Assembly (NCBI GenBank): GCA_000149265.1
Contig: CH003379.1
Coordinates: forward strand, 103,087-167,086
Source: Ciona savignyi
Lineage: Eukaryota > Chordata > Ascidiacea > Phlebobranchia > Cionidae
Length of the DNA stretch: 64,000 nucleotides
Reading direction: 5' to 3'
Numbering within the stretch: position 1 is the stretch's first letter; each line of letters opens with the position of its first letter. The notes beneath the pieces are model-generated. The model was given only the letters and a program-made list of their open reading frames with translations. It did no database searches and was not told where the DNA came from. This document shows, piece after piece, positions 55,901-64,000 of this stretch. The position numbers and the translations under genes are program-made.

Positions 55901-57693
55901 ATGTTTATTCATATTTCAGTCTAAAATATTTATATTCTTTTTTAATGACGTGTTTTAACGACTGTACGTTTTTCCGTATTTCCCCTTACCTGTTTTTGTA
56001 ATTTGTTTTGATTGTAGGGCAAAAATAAAAACGAAAATGCGACTGCGCTAATTATTTTAACGCTGCGTCTGTAATCATCAGGTCTTATCTAAATCATTTA
56101 ACACCAGCCCATAATGCTAACTATGCTGATGATAGCGCTAACTGTAGACTGGAAAGACTTTATCCTTTTATCCTGGCACAATAATTATTAGATCAATAAT
56201 TGTTTTCGCAGACGTATGTTTTACATAAAATGTTGCTTAGCGCTTTATCGCCATTTAGCCACACAGAAAACATGTTTATTGTGTATTCTTATTTAACCAC
56301 GTGGGTGGAAGGGCTAAGAGAGTTACAACAGAATATAGCATGTCCACCTACCGGTTACCAGACCCACTAGGTTGTATACGATCAAAGAGAAATGACGTAA
56401 TTTGGCGATTATTTGTGTTATAATATAAACATGGCCATGGTATTCTATCGTAATACATTGCTATAGGTTTTGTTCTACCCGGATTAATTTACTGAGTTGA
56501 TAAAAAATGACGTAAGATTTAAGAAAGAACTGAGTGTTTTGTAGAAATAAAAACTGACACACCATCGGCTATTTAGTCCTTTAATCCAACATCAATTCGA
56601 CTGCTGGATAGACGCTCTATCTTTCAGCTAACTGAAAATAAATGGTAATATTGCTTCAATATTAAAAAGTGCATACATCTCCAACTACAATTTGTTAAAA
56701 ATAAAATAAATGTACAGTGGAATTTGTGATAGAAGGTTAACGCTTATATGTATCATATGAGACTTGGCATATTGTACTACTCTGGGGTAAAGAAGTCAAA
56801 TAACGGATATTACCCGGATAAACACCTTATAACAGGTACATTGTTCGATATCTCGGATTGAAACAAAAAAATGTGTTTCAAAATAAAAAAAAATTTAGAA
56901 GTAAAAGATGTAAGGCGAAACTGAATATGGAGTTTAAACAACCTAGTAGTTCCCAGATCTCACCTGATTTATAAAATTACGACGCAGCAAGGATTTACTC
57001 TTACCACGTGTATAAATTATATGAATAATCAGATCAACACAAATCCAAAGTAAATATCAAGATATTTGAAAAATCTATAAAAGTCTCCAATCTCCTGAAA
57101 TATACGGTTGTGTGGTCGAATGGTTTAACGCGACCGATTTATATACCGATACAAAACGGTCTTAGGGACAAGTGGGTACATGGATTAAAAACTAAACCCG
57201 ATAAAAATCTGAAAACGGTCGCTTTATGGAAATTGAACTGTTTTTATAACTATACAAACAATATCGATGATAAAATTAAATTATTAAGGGGGTTTACCGA
57301 AACCAAGTTTAAATTTCAAAACAATTTAACCCGTGTTGCTAAGGTATAATTTGCAAAACTTTAATTTAAACTACATTATTTAATCATAAAATAAATGTTT
57401 TTTATTGGCACATACTACTTAATGTAACACTAATATTAAAAAACTATAAAAATATATGTTTTTCATTTCTAAACTAACAAATGAAATATAAAATCAAAGT
57501 ATGGCGTAGATTTTCAAAATCTACCTACTTAGCTCGGGTTAGATCATTTAGATTTGTTTTGCTTTTGAGTAAATCAACCCCAGCAGTCCAGCAGACCAGC
57601 ACGCTATATTTTAAAACTTTTTTAATAAAAGTACAATAGTGGTCGTCTTTGGAATTCAGTAGGCCATGTCGTGTGATTTCACAGTCTAAAGCG
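52925..57693. other. Intergenic, 4.8 kb, no gene recognised
   Basis: AT-rich. cactaaaataaag/aaccctaac-type low-copy repeat pieces are near 55350-55440 (also at 50030-50560 and 52200-52350), and the second tRNA-like repeat is at 57105-57180 (gtgtggtcgaatggtttaac). Short frames at 54877-55098 and 55354-55718 have no family features. This region may hold regulatory DNA of either neighbour. Confidence 0.4.
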
Positions 57694-60600
57694 ATGTTGC
57701 CTACAACGTTTTTTGCTGTAATTCTTGCGGGGTGGTCGATATTTCATTTGCTTCACAACTTTGTAATTGTAAGTAACGTGAATTATGAATAATGGAAATC
57801 TGTAAATTATTCTTTATACTACTGGTGCTGATTTGGATAAAAAATTACAGTTGCATTAAGAAGTATGACACCATATAATTTAAGATATTAATGTTTATCC
57901 CTTTGAATGAGAAAAGGCAAGGGTCTTTATTACACAGACGATTATCAGATTACCTTTTGCTCACCGTTGGGTTACCAGATCTATTGCAGTGTGTTGTGTA
58001 TAATTTAGACATTCAGTTATGTTTTAGTAGAACCTACATTAATTCACTGGGTTTAGAAAATGTTAGCTAAGTTCCTTGCACAAGAACACAACCCCACAAC
58101 TAAGCTATTCATTAAGTGTAGTGGTTTTCTGCATTTTTTCATTTAAATTCCCAGCATGGAAAAAGTATGGCAATTACATGGCATATCTATCTGGTTGCAC
58201 CCACATTCTTTTTAAAAAATACATTATTTTATCCATTTTAAACTAATCAAAAAATGCACAATGTAAAGGGTGGTACAAACACCACCCGGCACCATTACAA
58301 ATCCAAATATCTTATCTCCAAGAGGTATATTTCCCACCAATATTTTTATCCTTTTTAAACTAATTAAAAATGTTAGTGTACAATCTAAATAGCTTTTTTA
58401 TCGCACTACATGCATCCCTATTAAAAAGTTCGTTTTCTGTGCGCCGGATTTTTGCGCCAACATTTTGTAACCTAAATTTTGCGCCACGCCAGCAATACTA
58501 ATTTGCGCCACCACAAACGAAGTTGCATAATTTTCAATTAAAACTTTGAAATATAAAGCTTAAAGTATAAAAAATACTGACATAAATGAAAGGAGATATA
58601 ACCCACGCCACACCAGCATGGTTTTTGGAGTTTTCTGCGCCAATACCCGAAAAAGTAGTACATGTGCCACGCCAGATATATCCGGCGCATCATACACACT
58701 TTCCAGTAGGGACATGCATCTTTGCCGATCACAAACTTGTCAAAATCTGCCACACTTGTTATATTTACTCATATTTTCCATGCTTTTTATGCTGGCCGGT
58801 TAGTAGCATTTTGTTTTAAATTAATGTTTTTTGCCACCCAGAGCAACGATTACCTTGGGCCAATAGTTGACAGATTCCTTGAAAAAAACAACATTTTCAT
58901 CACGCCACTGCAGATCCGATATTTCTCACGGAAATTCAACCGATTCTTGGCTCATTTTGGCAGGTGGCGCCACTTGAAAGGATGGTTTGATGCAGGTACC
59001 AGGAAAATATTTAGTCTGGCTAAATAGCTCAGTAGAAAAGTATTGAAAGCTTACTAGAAAAATATTTGATTATAGTCCAGCTGAATAGACAGATCGGTTA
59101 GTGTGTCACTTTTCAACTAAAAGAGGGTGCAGCTATGAAACTGGTTGCTACCTATTCAGTTGTGTCTTTGGGCAAGGCACATGGTTGACATCGCCTCAAC
59201 CCAGTGGATTAACCGACAGTGGACACAAAGTATTGTTTGTGTAACATTGTTGCAGAAAATATCATTATATAATCCTGTGAAGCCTATACAAAACCATAAC
59301 AGCAAATTAATATCTTGTTTTTGATTTTTTAAACAATAATGTGTCAATAAAACTTAATGTGCAGTTTTATTTTGCCAGTTTCAATAGTGCATATATGTTT
59401 TTTTACTCCTTATTACTACAGTTGACAAAATAAAAAACATTTTTTTTACAAAAATGTTTAGCGTCTATTTGTTCCAAAACGTATATTAAAGAACATGCAA
59501 TTTTAAAGTTGGAAATTGCCTTTAATGAAGGATATGTAAAATAAGAGATTTTATCCTGCAGAATTATGCTGTAATTTAGGCTATAAGCGTGTATACTTTG
59601 ACAAAGATAAATTGCCTTTATGTTTCATCAATACCTCCGAGAAACGTTTAAAAACCTGGCTTGTTTTGCTTACAGGTATATTATTTGGAGCCATCGCTAT
59701 GCTTGGTTCAACTATCTTGCTTTTTCACACTTTGGTGAGAAGTGTAATCGACCTGAATATCTTCTTTGTCCAGCCGAGCGCCCCTTCCACTCCGGTATGT
59801 TGGTGTTATGACTAGGGGTCATAGGCGCCAAGTTAGCGGGTGCTTAGGTGCCCCAAACTCGATGCCTATGCTAGTGATGTCTATTCCAGAATCAAGATCC
59901 GAATACCAAGAAATTTTGATTTATTTTTTTGATTCTAGTATTGGAAATTAAATGCTCGTAATACAACAAAATGAGTTTTATTTCTATGATTTTGATTCTA
60001 ATTAAAAATTACATATGTAACAAAATGAATTTTATTTCTATAATATTTGATTCTAATTAAAAATTATAAATATGATCAATCATACATGCAATTCTATTTT
60101 TATTATTCAAATTATAAAAATATTTTTTTCTTGCTCTGAAAGTCTATTTGAGAGCAGTTCAAAATTCTAGATTTAAAATTACTGATCCTAGAATAATTGT
60201 AATACCAAACTGATTCGTAAAATCCCTACGTATGACCTTTGGAGATAAACGTGTTTCATTCAACCTGTTGGGCTGTGGTTTGACACGTCATAAACCTTAT
60301 AGTTCGAATCACACTCTGTCCAGTAAATTGTTCTTGTGGGCTTAAGAATGAATGTTGCCTCCTTCAGGTCATATTAAATAGGTACAAATACTTAAAATGG
60401 AAATTTGATCGTTTTTGCCGAAGTGTTGTCAGGGTAGGTACTTTCTACGGCAGAACCAAAACTGGTTTTAAGGATAACTAAAAAATGTGTCTTTAAATAC
60501 ACCACATGACCAAGCAATATGTGTGCAAAAGGACTCTTTTGTAGTGTTAATTAAAAAAAGACATCATACCCACAAGATAGCATGTCTTAACCCTTTAACT

Positions 60601-63600
60601 GCCGGCTGTTTTTCAGTTCATTTTTCGGCTAAGTAACCTTAGGTTAGAAGCTTCTGTACCCAAAACTATTGATGTAAGCATGATATGATCAACAGAAAAG
60701 TTGTTCAGTAATAAATTTTCTTTTTATTTGCATTAATAAAATTTCGATGATGTCATACATTCTGCAATGACGTCATGTGTTACTATTTAGATCAACAAAA
60801 ACTATCTTTTTTTCTCATTTACAAACAAAACAGTATGTAGCAAAGTTATTTATGATTATCTTTGGAACATTTTTGTACTACTCTTTTTGTGATGACGTCA
60901 CAACTTGACTGATGACGTCGTAATACGCAAATCGAAAAACAAAAATTTTTTTACACTTGCCCAATAAAACACAAACACATAGCCACAGCAAAACAAAACT
61001 GATGCAAAACATCTTCAAAAAGGTTCTTCATCGCTAGAACTACTCAAAAATGAAGCACAACTGCTTTCAGAATCATTATCAGCTAATAAAAGGACAGATT
61101 CTTCTGTTTTTACCCTCCATAAGCTCAAAAAATAGCCTAATCCAAAATGTACAAGCCAAAAACGAATGGATTGTATTCAAACTAACCAAGCAAACCATGA
61201 CGACAATAGATGAAAACTAATCGGGGACTAAAACCAAAATTAAAACTAATTAAAACAACCAAAACCACACATATATATATCATTTTTAAAACGCAAATAA
61301 CTAAAAAATATCAAATGCAAACCTATATATCATCTTATATTGGCAAACGCAGAAATTATTCAGCTCTCCAGCGCCATCTCACTGATCAAAATCGGCCGTA
61401 TACTTTTCTACTTATGTAATTTTCGGCGCTGTCGACTTGAGTCGACAGCAGCAGTTAAAGGGTTAAACATGTGCTGTAAGTAAGAATTAGTAACATAATT
61501 ATTCAACGCGTCAATCAATTGGTGCCAATATTTGGTGTCAACTCTGACCATAGAAACTGTAATTAGATGAGTATCTATGCAATAACTTTGGGTCCAATAT
61601 TTAGTGGCAACTGTTGCAATGGAAATACCGTAATCTAATTGCCGTGTTGATCCAAGTGACATATATAAGTATCCTGTGCTGTCTGTGCTGATATGCATTT
61701 TTTCTTCAATACCGCAGTCCAGTGAACATAATAATGTAATAACAACATCTACTGCCAGGTTCTTACTGTGATCGTTCCTGGTGTGAATCTACCGATCAAC
61801 GACATTTGGTATTTGCTTGCTTCTATTCTGCTGAGTGGAATCCTGCATGAGTTGGGTCATGCAGTAGCAGCTACAAGGTATGTGGTGGACATACATACAG
61901 GGTATATGGTGAAATAGTTAATTCATACATACAGGGTATATGGTGGGATAGTTTGTTCATACATACAGGGTATATGGTGAAATAGTTAATTCATACATAC
62001 AGGGTATATGGTGGGGTAGTTTGTTCATACATACAGGGTATATGGTGAAATAGTTTGTTTATACATACAGGGTATATGGTGGGATAGTTTGTTCATAAAT
62101 ACAGGGTATATGGTGGGATATATTGTTCATACATACAGGGTATATGGTGGGGTAGTTTGTTCATACATACAGGGTATATNNNNNNNNNNNNNNNNNNNNN
62201 NNNNNNNNNNNNNNNNNNNNNNNNNNNNNNNNNNNNNNNNNNNNNNNNNNNNNNNNNNNNNNNNNNNNNNNNNNNNNNNNNNNNNNNNNNNNNNNNNNNN
62301 NNNNNNNNNNNNNNNNNNNNNNNNNNNNNNNNNNNNNNNNNNNNNNNNNNNNNNNNNNNNNNNNNNNNNNNNNNNNNNNNNNNNNNNNNNNNNNNNNCAG
62401 GGTATATGGTGGAATAGTTTGTTGGCACATTTGGTGTACGTAAAAAGACGAAAGTAATAATTAAGGGGGGATGTCTGTTATCAAAAGAGCCAATATTTAC
62501 TAGTCCATTTACCTTTTGTTTTCCCTCATTACTCCAAATTGTTATCAATAAACAGTAAATCTAATATTATTGAATAAACATTCATGTACAAGCGTTTTCA
62601 CTTACTCGAATGTTAAGGTTACATATATATTGCCACATATTATGCAATTAGTAGACAGTTGTTTCACCCTAATATGAAAAATTAAGTTTACCCAGCTTTA
62701 CAAGTGTTTTGTGTGTGTAAGTACTCTAGTTATGTTTATTAAACTGCTTCAGCCATTTGTATTGTTTATTATACAGCTTCTCTAGGTATGTTAATTATGT
62801 AATGTATATTATACAGTATATTATTGACTGCTAAAAGTAGGGATATAATTAAAAATACACTGTAACACATTAAAATCTTACAAAACATTAGCATTTAACA
62901 GTTTTTTTTTATTCAAAGAAGGGCATTTAATTATTTAATTCATACCACAAGACACAACTAAATTGCACAAAAGCGCATTGAACAAATTTGTTTTTACACC
63001 CACAAAAACCTTTAATTGTTTAACATACGGAAAATTATATATTGATTTTATTACACAGAGAAAGGATTGAGGTGAATGGTTGCGGCATTTTCATTTTCAT
63101 CTTATACCCCGGCGCTTACGTCGACCTCAATTCCAATGACTTAAATCGAGCGACCGCACGAAAGCAACTGCGGATATACTGCGCTGGGGTGTGGCACAAC
63201 TTTGTCATATGCTTGGCTGCATGCATGCTTATATTTTCACTACCATTCATGCTTTCCCCGTTTTATGTGAGGGGACAAAACGGAGTGGTTGTAACACATC
63301 AGACCAGTGTAAGTAAATTAACCTGGTTTTATTTCATTGTATTGCTGATATTTTCAAAGCATATTTTTTTCCAGTAAAAACAAAAGCCAAAACATGTAAG
63401 AAAACATTTATTAAACTGAATTCTTTTAGCTTTATTGTTTTGGTAAAAATTAAGTTCTATTATACATTGTGTTTTTTAAAAAATACTCTGGAAAATCCAG
63501 ATAGTTTTAAGTATCGTATTTATCTTATTACACCCCAAGCTTCCCCAAAATTATTTTTATATTTTAAAAATATTTGTGATAATTTATTAAATATTTTAAA

Positions 63601-63838
63601 ACCATTTTCCTTTTGCCTTTATATTTCTAATATCTAAAAAAAACAAATTTCTTACTAAATATTCGATAATTCAAACATTTTTATAATAACCCCCAATTTC
63701 ATTTTCAGAATTCCCCTTTACGGGGACCAAGTGGGTTAACAGTCGGCGATAGGGTGGGCTATATTGGGGGCTGTCAAGTAACGGACACAAAATCTTGGTT
63801 TAAATGCGTCAATGAGAGCAGAGTTATGCCACAAATGG
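57694..63838 (+). CDS. MBTPS2: Site-2 protease (membrane-bound transcription factor peptidase), 5' part
   Basis: It is an intramembrane zinc protease that releases SREBP and ATF6 from the Golgi membrane after site-1 cleavage. The exons are 57694-57768, 58842-58995, 59676-59794, 61759-61877, 63059-63308 and 63709-63838 (donor GT at 63839). Phases agree, giving 282 residues, and the gene continues past the window. Residues 1-24 are the first hydrophobic segment (MLPTTFFAVILAGW). ITPLQIRYFSRKFNRF matches the conserved loop, GILFGAIAMLGSTILLF is the next membrane segment, and HELGH at 146-150 is the zinc-binding HExxH. FILYPGAYVDL and LRIYCAGVWHNFV are family signatures. The last exon is the PDZ-like loop (GPSGLTVGDRVGYIGGCQVT). 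The second zinc ligand (LDG) lies beyond. The poly-serine luminal loop of the human protein is reduced to a few residues. An acceptor-like AG lies 9 bases before the ATG. Confidence 0.95.
57888..58125 (-). repeat. Degenerate SINE in MBTPS2 intron 1
   Basis: Inverted copy: taatgtttatccctttgaat, caccgttgggttaccagatc, gcagtgtgttgtgtataatt and ttcactgggtttagaaaatg. The head is missing. Confidence 0.7.
60591..61462. mobile_element. 872-bp non-autonomous piggyBac-like element in MBTPS2 intron 3
   Basis: The ends ccctttaactgc and gcagttaaaggg are 12-bp perfect inverted repeats. TTAA flanks both sides (60587-60590 and 61463-61466), the diagnostic piggyBac target duplication. There is no transposase frame. 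The interior holds two TGACGTCA palindromes (60768, 60893) and TGACGTCG (60913). Confidence 0.88.
61888..62430. repeat. 34-bp minisatellite, at least 9 copies, spanning an assembly gap
   Basis: The unit is cagggtatatggtgggatag followed by tttgttcatacata, alternating between ggtgggatag and ggtgaaatag versions. 62180-62397 is a run of 218 N, and the repeat continues on the far side, so the true copy number is unknown. It starts only ~10 bases after the donor of the HELGH exon. Confidence 0.92.
62431..63058. other. MBTPS2 intron 4 remainder
   Basis: AT-rich, with no repeat family or exon recognised. Confidence 0.4.
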
Positions 63839-64000
63839 GTAAATTGATTTTAAACTTTTTAACCTCCGTCCTGAACACTTTACTTTTCCATTGTCTACTT
63901 GGGAATGTCACTTAATAAACTTTCATGAAAGGATTCAAACAAAAATAATAAAATTTTATCTATTTTTATTACTTTGTTGACTTTATTTATTAACATTCAT

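Noticed and set aside
62089..62548. Long open frames across the N run
   Set aside because: They exist only because N is not read as a stop; the flanking sequence is minisatellite.

Overview
The window is animal nuclear DNA. It has AT-rich, intron-dense, short-exon genes with GT/AG introns, and many copies of a tRNA-headed SINE that ends in tatcctatcc. Gene content, repeat style and splice acceptors sitting right at start codons all suggest a tunicate, most likely a Ciona species. This is inference from reading; no database search was run. There are no bacterial features, and nothing of viral origin was recognised.

Layout. 1-3900 is repeat-rich. 3942-7392 holds two tandem + strand paralogues encoding small secreted precursors: a signal peptide, an arginine block, then an acidic tail. 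They look like antimicrobial-peptide precursors and are the least familiar genes here. Next come mitochondrial malate dehydrogenase (MDH2, - strand, 8 exons, complete), the pseudophosphatase STYXL1/MK-STYX (+, 7 exons, complete; head-to-head with MDH2), ALKBH4 (-, 3 exons, tail-to-tail with STYXL1, one apparent frameshift) and a dithiol glutaredoxin (-, 2 exons). 27.6-35.2 kb is transposon and SINE debris. 35256-46998 is a 16-exon BTB/zinc-finger gene orthologous to BCL6, in which one exon appears split by a 2.2-kb CACTA-like transposon. 48963-52615 (-) is a small three-exon gene I do not recognise. 57694-63838 (+) is the 5' part of MBTPS2 (site-2 protease), running off the window and containing a 218-base run of N.

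The genes do not form one pathway. They are a typical mix of housekeeping genes (MDH2, ALKBH4, glutaredoxin), regulatory genes (BCL6-like, MBTPS2, STYXL1) and lineage-specific secreted-peptide genes. Much of the intergenic and intronic space is non-autonomous DNA transposons with readable terminal inverted repeats and target duplications (hAT, piggyBac, Harbinger-like, CACTA-like) and minisatellites. The exon models were assembled by hand from reading-frame phase, splice sites and remembered family motifs. Boundaries are good where the phases agree across the whole gene.
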